This document shows, in pieces, positions 16,364 to 25,450 of a DNA stretch of 64,000 bases (its first letter is position 1; every line of letters starts with the position of its first letter). A model generated the notes under the pieces. The model had not been told where the DNA came from and ran no database searches. It saw only the letters and a program-made list of their open reading frames with translations. Source of the DNA: Microcoleus sp. FACHB-1515 (GTDB lineage: Bacteria > Cyanobacteriota > Cyanobacteriia > Elainellales > Elainellaceae); NCBI RefSeq assembly GCF_014696105.1, contig NZ_JACJPO010000038.1, positions 248,001 to 312,000 of the forward strand, given 5' to 3'. The translations under genes and the position numbers were made by a program.

Positions 16364-17806
16364 CTAAATCGCGTTCGCCCAAGCTTCTGCCCAAGCGAGA
16401 TTTTGCTGCACCTGCTCGATCGAAGGCGCTTCGCTGTACAGGCGCAAAACAGGTTCCGTTCCGCTAAAGCGAATCAGCAGCCAGCTAGCGTTTGCCAGTT
16501 GAAATTTGAAGCCGTCGATCGCGTTTACGTCCGTCACGGCTGCGCCTGCAACTTCCGCTGGCGGATTGGTTTGAAGCTGTGCGATCAGGCGCGATCGCAC
16601 GTCCATGCTGGCAAGCGGTAAGTCGATGCGGTCATACGCTGAGAAAAATCCGGTTTGTTCCTGAAGCTGACGGTAGCGATCGGACAAATCTTGGCCGGAC
16701 TGCACGATCGCCTCCAGCACATACAGGGCAGACAGCAGCGCATCGCGTTCGGGAATATGGTTGCCGTAGCCGATGCCGCCAGATTCTTCGCCGCCAATTA
16801 GGACGGAAGCGCTCAACATTCGATCGGCAATGTATTTGTAGCCGATCGGCGTTTCGTAAACAGAGCGATCGTGCAGCTTGGCAACAGCCGGAATCAAATT
16901 CGAGCCGCTAATCGTTTTGATCACTTCGCCCTGCATTCGAGCCGCCAAGTGGTCGATCAAAATCGGAATCAAAATTTGCGAACTGAGAAAATTTCCGGCT
17001 CCATCCACTGCCGCAATGCGATCGCTGTCACCATCAAACACAAGTCCGACTTTTAGGCCGTTTGTCGTGTGCGATCGAATCTCCTCACAGAGTTCGCCCA
17101 AATAGCGCGGCAAGGGTTCGGGTGCGCCGCCGCCAAACAGCGGGTCGGCATTGCTGTGCAGTTCGCGAATCGGAACGCCCAACAACTGTTCGAGTCCTGT
17201 CGCGGCTGCACCGTGCATTACGTCTGCAAAAACGGTGAGCTTGCCCGCTGCGATCGCCTCGCGCAGTCGATCGATTTCCACCTTGCTGCGGAGTTCTTGG
17301 CAATAGCTCGTCCAGGGATTGAACGTGCCGATCGTTCCGGCCTCGCCGCTGATTTGTTCGCCGGACTTCAGCATCGCCTCAATCCGTTCGGTGACAGCAG
17401 GCGAAACCGAACCGCCAAAGCTCCCTTTCACTTTTAGCCCAGAATAAATACCGGGATTGTGGCTCGCGGTAATCACGATCGCTCCTAGCGCCCCTTGCGC
17501 TTTGGCCGCCCAGCTAAACGCCGGAGTCGGCGCATAGCCTTCTGAGAGCAGCACATCAAAGCCTGCCGATCGCACCGCCTCGGCAGCGGCTTGAGCAAAT
17601 TCTGGCGACAAAAAGCGGCGATCGTATCCGACGATGATTAGGCCGTTTTCGACGCCAGCTTGTTCGGCCAAGGCTTGTGCTGCAAGTGGCGCAACTTGGC
17701 GGACGCGATCGAACGTAAAGTCAGCGGCGATGATGCCGCGCCAGCCGTCGGTGCCAAAGGCGATCGGTTTGGTGGCGAGCAGCGCAGGAGAAAGAGGAAC
17801 TGCCAT
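16364..17806 (-). CDS. Phosphoglucomutase/phosphomannomutase family protein
   Basis: A 480-residue alpha-D-phosphohexomutase. Visible motifs are FGTDGWRG at the N-terminus, the phosphoserine loop ITASHNPG, the Mg2+ loop VFDGDSDR, the sugar-binding loop GGEESGGIG and the phosphate-binding RFSGTEPVLRLY. It interconverts hexose-1- and hexose-6-phosphates for glycogen or polysaccharide synthesis; glucose versus mannose preference is not certain. The start is ATG 17806 without a clear Shine-Dalgarno. Both ends of the gene are bordered by degenerate copies of ATCAGGTGTTGGA. Confidence 0.93.
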   Translation of the reverse strand: MAVPLSPALLATKPIAFGTDGWRGIIAADFTFDRVRQVAPLAAQALAEQAGVENGLIIVGYDRRFLSPEFAQAAAEAVRSAGFDVLLSEGYAPTPAFSWAAKAQGALGAIVITASHNPGIYSGLKVKGSFGGSVSPAVTERIEAMLKSGEQISGEAGTIGTFNPWTSYCQELRSKVEIDRLREAIAAGKLTVFADVMHGAAATGLEQLLGVPIRELHSNADPLFGGGAPEPLPRYLGELCEEIRSHTTNGLKVGLVFDGDSDRIAAVDGAGNFLSSQILIPILIDHLAARMQGEVIKTISGSNLIPAVAKLHDRSVYETPIGYKYIADRMLSASVLIGGEESGGIGYGNHIPERDALLSALYVLEAIVQSGQDLSDRYRQLQEQTGFFSAYDRIDLPLASMDVRSRLIAQLQTNPPAEVAGAAVTDVNAIDGFKFQLANASWLLIRFSGTEPVLRLYSEAPSIEQVQQNLAWAEAWANAI

Positions 17807-17810
17807 AGGG

Positions 17811-17860
17811 TGTTGAATTTTAGGTGTTGGGTATCAGGTGTTGGACATCGGGTGGCGGCA
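17811..17860. repeat. Short tandem repeats based on GGTGTTG
   Basis: GGTGTTG-like units recur about every 14 bases here (after a TGTTGAA, AGGTGTTGGG, CAGGTGTTGGA). Related copies lie on the other side of the phosphohexomutase gene at 16237-16259 and, inverted, at 16338-16352 (TCCAACACCTGAT). Such heptamer-type intergenic repeats are common in cyanobacteria. Confidence 0.6.
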
Positions 17861-17967
17861 ACAGCTTGGGCGATCGCATCAGATCGACTGCTTGAGCAAA
17901 TTCGGGCGATCTGCGCTGTTCTGCCGATTCCGATTTCGACGCCCCTTCAGGCATAGCCGCTTGAATT

Positions 17968-19521
17968 TTAACAAGGTTGCCCCAACGCCTCCACGCGATC
18001 GCGTCCGGCTCGTTTTGCTAGGTAGAGGGCGCGATCGGCACGTTGCAGCACGTCCCAAGCAGTGCGATCGCCAAGCGAATCTTGCTGGGCAACGCCAAAG
18101 CTAGCCGTCACGCGGATTGAGCCTACACTGGTTGAGATTGGCGTTGTGCAGATTGCCTGCCGCAAGCGTTCTGCGACATCGATCGCCTTTTCCAAGGTTG
18201 CTTCGGTCAAAATCACAACAAATTCTTCGCCGCCATAGCGGTAGGCTTGCGTTTCGCGGCGGAGTTGTTTTTGCAGTCGCGCCGCAACGCTGTGTAGCAC
18301 CTGATCGCCGATCGGATGGCCGTGCGTATCGTTGACGAGTTTGAAATAGTCGATATCGCAAACGATGATGCTAAAGGCGGGCTGCACCGTCCAAACGGCG
18401 CGAGCGCTCAGTTGAGACAGTTCGCGCTCTAGCGATCGCCGATTCAGCAGGTGCGTCAGTTGATCGCGAATCACTTCTTGCTGAAGCGAATTGTTTTGCA
18501 GCCTCAGCGCTTCTTGCTTGAACCACAAGCTTTGATAGTGCTGAGCGTTTGTCAGGGCGATCGCCGCTTGATCGGCAACTTGGCGGATCGTTTGCAGTTC
18601 GTCAATTTGATAGGTGCGCGTTTGCCCATACTCCAGCAAGGCAACCGCGCCAAAAAATTCCGACTGCGTAAACAGCGGAATCAACAGAACTGAAGCGGCT
18701 TGAATGTCGCGCAGCCAGTCTTGCAGCGGGTCAGGCTCGCTGTCGAGATCAAAAGCGAGAAACGAAGCGCCCGCCTGCAAAAACATCTCGATCACTTCTT
18801 GCCACACCGATCGATCGATCTGCCGCGACTCCAGCGGTTCGATCGCCGAGTCGCCGTCCCAAACTGCCAACACGCTGACCGGATCATGCCGCAAATCGAT
18901 CAGAACGCAGCGATCGCAGTGCAGCCCTTGTCCCAGTTCCGCAACAATGCGCTCCACAATTTCATCCGGGTTGAGGCTGGAGTTGAGCAACCGAGCAATC
19001 CGCCCGACCAGTGCCGCCTGTGCTCTTGACTGTTCTAGCCGATCGCGCCAAAATAACGCGCTGTAGGCCATCTCAAGCTGGCTGCACACAATTTCGATCG
19101 ATTCAAGCTCCGGCTTGCTCCAGCCTGGGCTGACCGCACGGCGAATTTGCAGCACAAAGCGAAGCGGCTCGCCGCTCGATTCTTGGGGAATGGGCACGAG
19201 CAAATCGCCTTCAGCGGTTTCGTGGAGCTGCGAATGCTGAGTGAGCCAAGCGGGAATGGTTTGCGTTTCATACAGCCGCACATCGCTGGCTGAATCGATC
19301 GCGCCCAGAGGCGAAGCTATCGCGTTCTGCTCCAGGGCAGCCCACCAGCCCTGCGAGGCATACAGGCGCGGCGTTGCTTCTAGAACTGTCCACAGCAGGC
19401 AGTCGGCACGATAGGCCAGTGCGATCGAGCGAACGGTTTGCCGCAGAAGTGAATCGATCGAATCAAGGTCAACGACCGCCGCTTTGATGCCGGAATATAT
19501 CGATTTCCAGGTAGATTTCAT
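17968..19521 (-). CDS. GAF-domain diguanylate cyclase (GGDEF)
   Basis: A 517-residue soluble protein: a GAF-like N-terminal region (~1-155), a second GAF domain (~165-325) and a GGDEF domain (~345-517). The active site is GGEEF within YRYGGEEFVVIL and the Mg2+ loop DIDYFKLVND is intact, so it should make cyclic di-GMP. The inhibitory RxxD site five residues before the GGEEF reads RRET, so product inhibition through the classical I-site is not expected. No bilin-type Cys is obvious, so the GAF ligand is unknown. The gene stands alone; a long non-coding stretch follows upstream. Confidence 0.9.
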   Translation of the reverse strand: MKSTWKSIYSGIKAAVVDLDSIDSLLRQTVRSIALAYRADCLLWTVLEATPRLYASQGWWAALEQNAIASPLGAIDSASDVRLYETQTIPAWLTQHSQLHETAEGDLLVPIPQESSGEPLRFVLQIRRAVSPGWSKPELESIEIVCSQLEMAYSALFWRDRLEQSRAQAALVGRIARLLNSSLNPDEIVERIVAELGQGLHCDRCVLIDLRHDPVSVLAVWDGDSAIEPLESRQIDRSVWQEVIEMFLQAGASFLAFDLDSEPDPLQDWLRDIQAASVLLIPLFTQSEFFGAVALLEYGQTRTYQIDELQTIRQVADQAAIALTNAQHYQSLWFKQEALRLQNNSLQQEVIRDQLTHLLNRRSLERELSQLSARAVWTVQPAFSIIVCDIDYFKLVNDTHGHPIGDQVLHSVAARLQKQLRRETQAYRYGGEEFVVILTEATLEKAIDVAERLRQAICTTPISTSVGSIRVTASFGVAQQDSLGDRTAWDVLQRADRALYLAKRAGRDRVEALGQPC

Positions 19522-20296
19522 GGAGAAAGTGAACAGCGCCGACGGTAAAACTCAAACTTTACCGCACGCTGATAAAGAAGAATGCTGCGATCGACTGGCG
19601 ATCGCACAATCCGAACACAATGGAAGACACGCCCTAAGACCCAATAAGTTTCCGCTCACGATTCATAGTGTTACGGTTGGCACAAACTGCGACGCAACTG
19701 CACTGCCAAAACCAATTCCGAGGCAAGCTTGCTGGCACGATCGCTTATGAGAACAACGGTCATGAAGACAACCCAGCGACCCGCCAAAGCGCTAGCAAGA
19801 CTCAACACTTTGCTGTAGCGATATTACAAATCATACAGGTAAATTCCACAATCGTCTGTTACTACAACGGTGCTATCGAATGTGTTGTCGAGCCAACCGC
19901 TGACTCATTTTGCTTTGTGGAACGAGAGCGCATCGATCGCAGTCAATCAGCTTGCTAAATCAAAAGATAGAAATTTCGGCTTTGCTCACTTGAAACTGCC
20001 TGAATTGCCCTCAAATTTCACGAACCTGTCAGCCAAGAGCGCTAGATTAAGAAAGATAAACTGGATGAACCGCGATCGCGCTGCATCCGAGACTTCAATC
20101 AATTCAATCGATTAACAATGCTTGATATCAAAAAAGCTAGCTGAAATCGGCGGGTCAGCGAGCGGGCAACTTTAGCAAAATTGCATCGCTCGCGTAACAG
20201 CCAACGCATCCTAAGAAGCACTGGAAAGCATTGATTTGAGCTTCCACCGTCTGAGAAACGACCTGCGAATTGCTAGCAGTTTTTGATGGAGTGTTC
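19522..20296. other. 775-base region without a supported gene
   Basis: Several open frames of 60-100 codons exist but none has a recognisable protein, a good ribosome binding site or consistent codon use. The stretch is poorer in GC than its flanks and probably holds the two divergent promoters of the GGDEF and acyltransferase genes. I see no hairpin with a T-run and no tRNA. Confidence 0.5.
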
Positions 20297-21751
20297 ATGA
20301 CCAGCCCCGCCTCAACATCACAGCGCATTGCGTGGATCGAGGGAATTCGCATTCTCGCCGCGATCGCGTTCGTGCCCTACCACGCTCAGCTTCTCTTCAC
20401 CAACTATGCTTTTACGCCGCAGCCGACCGGAATTGTCAGCAATCTTACATCGCTCAGTGAAGCGAGCAGTCGCCTAGGAGCGCTGAGTGGATTGAGCATT
20501 CCGCTGTGGTTTGGCTATCAGTTTGTGGATGTGTTTGTGCTAATTAGCGGCTTTAGCTTGGTGCTGTCGCTCCGGAGTCGATCGATCGATCCGCTGCTAT
20601 TTATCCGCCACCGCTTTTTCCGTATCCTGTGGCCGTTTTGGACGGTTGCGTGGCTCTCGTATCCGGTTTTGTGGGCGATCGGCACGGCAACGAACAGCTA
20701 CATTCCCGATCGCTGGCACATCTTTGCGGGAGCTAGCTTTCCTCTCCTGTTCGACTACGCCAGCGATTTGCTGCTGCCGACTAGCGGTCCCTGGTGGTCG
20801 ATTCCGCTGATTTTGAGCTTTGCGATCGTCTTTCCGTTTCTCTGTTACTTGCAGGCGCGCTGGGGCGATCGCAATTTGCTGATCATGAGCGTAATTGTGA
20901 CGATCGTGTATCGCCTGCTGGGAGTGTTTGCCTTTGGTGGTCATCCGACCTATGTGGCGCTCGATACGCCCTCAAGCTGGCTGCCGTTCGTGTCATTCAT
21001 GGCAAAGCTCAGCACGTTTGTTGTTGGCATGGTGGTCGCTCGTGCCTATCAAGCGAGACGCGGTCCCATCTTTTGGTCGGCAGGTCGCGCTCTGCGCTAC
21101 GGAATCGGCTTCTATGTTGTTGGATTCATCTGTCAGTTCTACTGGACAGGGTGGATCATTGCAGATTTGCTGCTTCCGATCGGGCTATTGCTTTGTGCGA
21201 TGGTGATCTTTCGATTTCTCGCGCAAAATCGCAAACTGGCGACGGCAATGATCTGGCTGGGGGCGCACAGCTACAGCTACTTTTTGATTCACAACTTCGT
21301 GGTCGATCGCACGATTCATCTCATCGTCGGCGTCAACGTCTTACGCTTTTGGCTGCTGCTGCCCGCGATGATGGCAGGAACGTTGGTGTTGGCTGTGCTG
21401 GCCGATGCCATTACGCCGTTGCTCAAGCGAGTGATGGCGGCAATCGGGCGTGACCTGGATTATGTCTTGAGCAAAACCAAGCCGCGATCGCGCATTTGGC
21501 AGCCCAAGGTGGGCGATCGCGTTCGCTATCGGGGTGAATCTGGCTGGGCAATCATCAAAGTGGAACAGCTATTAGATGATCACGCCTGCTACCTATGTCA
21601 AATCTGGGATGGGCATAGGACAATGTGGCAGAGCGAAGACGAGCTTGTGCTTGACCCCGACGTTTTTCCCGAAGACGATCGCTCTCCGGCTCGATCGAAT
21701 CGTGCTCCTAACCCCTTCGACCCAACGTATCCATCTGAATCTGGAGAATAA
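20297..21751 (+). CDS. Acyltransferase 3 family membrane protein with a C-terminal SH3-like extension
   Basis: A 484-residue protein. Residues ~10-390 form the acyltransferase-3 fold with about ten membrane helices; the early catalytic region reads IRILAAIAFVPYHAQLLF with the family His. Such proteins O-acetylate or succinylate extracellular polysaccharides. After a basic linker, residues ~405-455 (VGDRVRYRGESGWAIIKVEQ, then CYLCQIWDGHRTMWQSEDEL) look like a small SH3/Tudor-like barrel, unusual for this family, followed by a Pro/Ser tail. ATGGAG five bases before ATG 20297 supports this start over an upstream TTG at 20270. The GT2 gene begins 5 bases after its stop, indicating an operon for a modified polysaccharide. 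Confidence 0.88.
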   Translation: MTSPASTSQRIAWIEGIRILAAIAFVPYHAQLLFTNYAFTPQPTGIVSNLTSLSEASSRLGALSGLSIPLWFGYQFVDVFVLISGFSLVLSLRSRSIDPLLFIRHRFFRILWPFWTVAWLSYPVLWAIGTATNSYIPDRWHIFAGASFPLLFDYASDLLLPTSGPWWSIPLILSFAIVFPFLCYLQARWGDRNLLIMSVIVTIVYRLLGVFAFGGHPTYVALDTPSSWLPFVSFMAKLSTFVVGMVVARAYQARRGPIFWSAGRALRYGIGFYVVGFICQFYWTGWIIADLLLPIGLLLCAMVIFRFLAQNRKLATAMIWLGAHSYSYFLIHNFVVDRTIHLIVGVNVLRFWLLLPAMMAGTLVLAVLADAITPLLKRVMAAIGRDLDYVLSKTKPRSRIWQPKVGDRVRYRGESGWAIIKVEQLLDDHACYLCQIWDGHRTMWQSEDELVLDPDVFPEDDRSPARSNRAPNPFDPTYPSESGE

Positions 21752-21756
21752 TACAA

Positions 21757-23217
21757 GTGAGGAAGTGGACGGCTGAACTTTACAAGCTGATTTTCACGCA
21801 TATTGTGCTGATCGGCATTCCGACAATTTTCTTTTACTGTCTCAGGCGCGGCGGCTGGAGCTTAACAGGCATCCACATGTCGATCGCCACTTTTTATGTG
21901 ATCAGCTCGATCGTGCTGATTGTGGAAGCGACCGTATCGAGCTTTCGCCGCTACGCCACACGTGAAGCCGTTCCAAAGTCCAGTTGGGAAAAAGGATTCG
22001 ATCGCCTCAAGCAAAAGCTGGGTGTGGGCGGAGCGCGGCTGCCAGAGCCGTCTGTTCCTGTCCCGAAATGCTCATTTCTTGTGGCTGCCTATTTGCCAAA
22101 CGAGCAAGACATTATTCTTGATACGCTCAAACATCTGCTAGAGCAAGTTGAAATTCCCGCAGGCGGGCTGGAAGTGATTTTGGCGTACAACACGCCGATC
22201 GATTTGCCCGTTGAAGATGACCTCGAACGCTTGGCCGAACGTCAGCCGAATTTGAAGCTATTGCGCGTTGAAGGCAGTCGATCGAAAGCGGAAAACCTCA
22301 ACGCTGCCCTGGATGAAGTGACCGGAGAAATTGTTTGCGTCCTTGATGCCGATCATCATCCGGCTGCCGACTGCTTTCGACGGGCGTGGCGCTGGCTCGA
22401 TCGCGGCTACGACGTGGTGCAAGGCCGCAATATTATTCGCAATCATCGCCAGAATTTGCTGACTGAAAATATTGCGATCGAGTTTGAAATGATCTACGGC
22501 GTGTGTCATCCGGCCAAATCATTTCTGACCGATACGAGTATTTTTGGTGGCTCCAATGGCTACTGGCGCACCTCGGTTTTGAAGCGAATTCGCTTTAATC
22601 CGACGATGCTGACCGAAGATATTGATGCATCGATGCGAACCTTGCTGAACGGCTATCGGATTTTGCACGATCGCAGCATTGTCACAACCGAACTGGCTCC
22701 GGCAGATTTGCGATCGTTTTGGTTTCAGCGCAAACGCTGGGCGCAAGGCTGGCTAGAAGTCAGTTTGAAATATCAGCGACGCATTTGGAAATCCAGTCAA
22801 TTCACGTTTCTACAAAAAGCCTACTGGACATATTTGCTGTATTTTGCCGAGCTTTATACGCTGGTTGCCATTCAAATTATTCCAATTTCGCTGAGTGAAT
22901 TGCTGTTTCACGGCTTCATCCCCCAGTCACACAATCATTACCTATGGTTTAGCAGCGTGATTGCGATTTTTAGCGGCCTTTATCAAACGGTCATCGCCGC
23001 CAAAATCGCTTCCCGACGCTATCCGCTTTACTATTTTCTTCAGCACGCCGCTTTGATTTACCTGTTCGTTGCGCTGAAGAATTCGATCGCGATCGTCGGC
23101 TTCTACGACCACATCAAAGGCAATACCTCCTGGCTGATTACGCCCCGCAGTCGCCAAACTGGGCGATCGAAGCTGCGCGATCGAGAAGCCGCGCTCACCA
23201 CAGGCGGACGCCATTAA
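21757..23217 (+). CDS. Processive family 2 glycosyltransferase
   Basis: A 486-residue membrane enzyme of the cellulose/hyaluronan/poly-GlcNAc synthase type. Two N-terminal membrane helices precede the GT2 domain with LDADHHP (197-201, metal and UDP binding), TED (286-288, catalytic base) and QRKRW (324-328, QxxRW of processive enzymes). Three or four membrane helices follow. It should polymerise and export a beta-linked polysaccharide; the sugar cannot be told from sequence. The start is GTG at 21757, 11 bases after GGAG. Coupling with the preceding acyltransferase suggests an acylated extracellular polymer. No PilZ domain is present. Confidence 0.9.
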   Translation: MRKWTAELYKLIFTHIVLIGIPTIFFYCLRRGGWSLTGIHMSIATFYVISSIVLIVEATVSSFRRYATREAVPKSSWEKGFDRLKQKLGVGGARLPEPSVPVPKCSFLVAAYLPNEQDIILDTLKHLLEQVEIPAGGLEVILAYNTPIDLPVEDDLERLAERQPNLKLLRVEGSRSKAENLNAALDEVTGEIVCVLDADHHPAADCFRRAWRWLDRGYDVVQGRNIIRNHRQNLLTENIAIEFEMIYGVCHPAKSFLTDTSIFGGSNGYWRTSVLKRIRFNPTMLTEDIDASMRTLLNGYRILHDRSIVTTELAPADLRSFWFQRKRWAQGWLEVSLKYQRRIWKSSQFTFLQKAYWTYLLYFAELYTLVAIQIIPISLSELLFHGFIPQSHNHYLWFSSVIAIFSGLYQTVIAAKIASRRYPLYYFLQHAALIYLFVALKNSIAIVGFYDHIKGNTSWLITPRSRQTGRSKLRDREAALTTGGRH

Positions 23218-23298
23218 CGGATCTAGGCGATCGACTCGACAGAGGATAGGCTGGAAGAAGTTTGGCTTTTAGCGCTCTAAGAAGCAAAGGCAAGGGCA

Positions 23299-24510
23299 AT
23301 GGTGTGGCACAACGATTGGCGACGAGTAGGCGCACAAAGCGCCGTCTTGATGCTGCTGTGGGGCGGAACAGCCGCCGCAAGTTTAGCGCAAGACACGTTT
23401 CCGCCGAATCCCTTAGAGATGAGCGAGCCTGATCCGCTGTTGCCCCGCCTGCTGGTCGATCGCCCGCTCAGTCCGCAAGAGCTGAGTACGCTGACGGCGG
23501 CTGTTGATGAACTCGATCGCCAAGCTCAGCTTGAATTCGATGCGGGCAATCCAGCAGGCGCGTTTGAACTGTGGCTGCGCGTGCTGCGGCTGCGGCGCGT
23601 GTTGGGAACTGAGCAGGAAGTTGAGTCGCTCAGCCGCGTGGGAGCGATCGCATGGCGCGAAAATCAAACGACCGAGGTGCGATTGATCACGCAGCGGCTT
23701 CAGCAGATCGAAGTTGATTTGCGGGCGCAAACACCCTTAAATTACGATTTGCTGCTGACGATCGCCCAAGCCTATCAGTCCATGCGGGCGATCGATCCGG
23801 CTTTGGCCGCCTACCAAGATATTTTGGTGCGGGCACAGCAAGAGCAAAATCGCGATCGCGAACTGCAAACCCTAGAAGCAATGGCGCAGCTACATCTGGC
23901 CTGGTTTGACTATGCCAATGCTGCCAACGTCTATCAGCAGCTACTCGCCCTTGTTTCCAACGATCCCCTTCGTCAAACGCAGTACTTGCAGCAGCTTGCC
24001 TACAGCTATCAGCAGGGCAATCAGCCGCAGCAGGCGATCGACGCACAGCAGCAGCTTGTGACAGTCTATGAACAGCAAGAGCAGTACGTTGAAATTCCGC
24101 CATTGAAGCTGGCGATCGGCGATAGCTACATCGCGCTGAATCGCCCGGATCTCGCTGCACCCAGCTATCAAGAAGCGTTTGCCGTGTCGCGATCGACTCA
24201 GCAGTACGCCTACGCTGCCGATGCGCTGCAACGACTGGCAAATCTGTATCAATCGATCGATCGCCCCAACGATGCGCTAACGGTGTATCAGCTACTTCTA
24301 GACGTGCATCAGCAGTCCTACAACACCTACGGACTGATGGACACCTATGACCAAATCGGCCAGCTTTATCGATCGCAGGGCGACACTGCACAGGCGATCG
24401 CGGCTTTCCAGCGCGGCCTCAGCCTAGCGCAGGAGCTAAACTACCGCACCGCCTATTTCGCCACGCAGATTCAGCAGATCAATTCGCCGCCGACCAATTT
24501 ACCGCAGTGA
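23299..24510 (+). CDS. Exported tetratricopeptide-repeat protein
   Basis: A 403-residue protein with a signal peptide (basic start, hydrophobic VLMLLWGGTAAASL, cleavage near SLAQD). From residue ~75 to the end it is built of TPR-like helix pairs rich in Gln and Tyr (YANAANVYQQLL, DALTVYQLLLDVH, AQAIAAFQRGLSLA). TPR proteins of this kind scaffold periplasmic or outer-membrane assemblies. It follows the GT2 gene by 81 bases and might assist polysaccharide export, but that rests only on proximity. It is convergent with the DUF928 gene, 6 bases away. Confidence 0.8.
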   Translation: MVWHNDWRRVGAQSAVLMLLWGGTAAASLAQDTFPPNPLEMSEPDPLLPRLLVDRPLSPQELSTLTAAVDELDRQAQLEFDAGNPAGAFELWLRVLRLRRVLGTEQEVESLSRVGAIAWRENQTTEVRLITQRLQQIEVDLRAQTPLNYDLLLTIAQAYQSMRAIDPALAAYQDILVRAQQEQNRDRELQTLEAMAQLHLAWFDYANAANVYQQLLALVSNDPLRQTQYLQQLAYSYQQGNQPQQAIDAQQQLVTVYEQQEQYVEIPPLKLAIGDSYIALNRPDLAAPSYQEAFAVSRSTQQYAYAADALQRLANLYQSIDRPNDALTVYQLLLDVHQQSYNTYGLMDTYDQIGQLYRSQGDTAQAIAAFQRGLSLAQELNYRTAYFATQIQQINSPPTNLPQ

Positions 24511-24516
24511 GGGGAG

Positions 24517-25278
24517 CTAGGGCTGAGCGGGCGGAACGGATAGATCAGTTTCGCTGAGCGGAACATCAGCAAGATCGCCCAGATCAACGGATTCAAGCAG
24601 CGATCGCCAAGCTGTTTCAGCAGACGAATCAAACGGCGATGGCTGACGACGCTGAGCGGCGATCGCAAAGAGGGCGTCGTACCAAAAGCCGTTGGCGGCG
24701 GCGCTTTCTGGTGAAACTTCATCTGTGTCGGACGCCAGTTCTTCGAGCAATGCCGGACTGAGTGCGACAGAGCGAATCCAGCCCTCGGTGAAGATGTCTT
24801 GCGCTCGATCGTCCGGGTTGCAAACGATCGAAAAATACCACTGGTACTCGGCATCGGCGGCGATCGAAACCGCTTCGGGCAGCGTGAAGCTGACAATTTG
24901 TGCTTCAGCAGGCAGCGACAGCGTTGTTTCATACACTGGATTGCCCGCTGCATCGAGCAAGGAAAATTCTGCTGTCGTCACGCTCGTCTCAGGCTTGTAC
25001 CAAAACCAAGTCGGACTCTCGCCAATTTTCAGTCCGTAGCTGTTTTCTGGCTGCAAGGCGGTCAGGGGAATGTCGCCTGTGACACAACTGGGAGCGCGAG
25101 TTCCCGCTGCGCGGCGGCGTCCGGGAATGCCCACGTTTGGGGGCGGCACATACTCCTGCGCCAGCGCGATCGATTCCCAGCTAAAGCTGGCTGCCAGCGC
25201 GATCGCCAAACCGAGTGCGATCGGTTTGATCGGAGGCCGCTTGTGATCAGAAGAGTTTGGCGTTGAGGTGTGCTGCAC
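24517..25278 (-). CDS. DUF928 domain exported protein
   Basis: A 253-residue protein with a hydrophobic signal segment (IALGLAIALAASFSWESIAL, cleavage near ALAQ). The mature part has the DUF928 pattern: PGRRRAAGTR, CVTGDIPLTAL, PTWFWYKP and YQWYFSIVCN, with two conserved Cys that could form a disulfide. The family is almost confined to cyanobacteria and has no known function; a beta-sandwich in the periplasm is likely. The start is GTG 25278, chosen because GGGAGG lies 9 bases upstream; a TTG at 25299 would cover that site. Confidence 0.82.
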   Translation of the reverse strand: MQHTSTPNSSDHKRPPIKPIALGLAIALAASFSWESIALAQEYVPPPNVGIPGRRRAAGTRAPSCVTGDIPLTALQPENSYGLKIGESPTWFWYKPETSVTTAEFSLLDAAGNPVYETTLSLPAEAQIVSFTLPEAVSIAADAEYQWYFSIVCNPDDRAQDIFTEGWIRSVALSPALLEELASDTDEVSPESAAANGFWYDALFAIAAQRRQPSPFDSSAETAWRSLLESVDLGDLADVPLSETDLSVPPAQP

Positions 25279-25450
25279 TTGTAGAATCCTCCCATGCAAT
25301 AACTTATGCTACAAGCTCAAGGGGTGACGATTTCGCAAGCGCAATTCTGCGTGAGGATGCAGCACCGCGCTGTTGATCGAATCGACGGCAATCCGCTTGA
25401 TCGTCAAGAGTCGATCAGAACCCGAAAGCCGCAACTTTGTTCCCGCTCCA

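Noticed and set aside
19484-20115. Three overlapping plus-strand frames of 80-97 codons
   Set aside because: They lack ribosome binding sites and recognisable domains, and their reading overlaps in different frames without coding bias.
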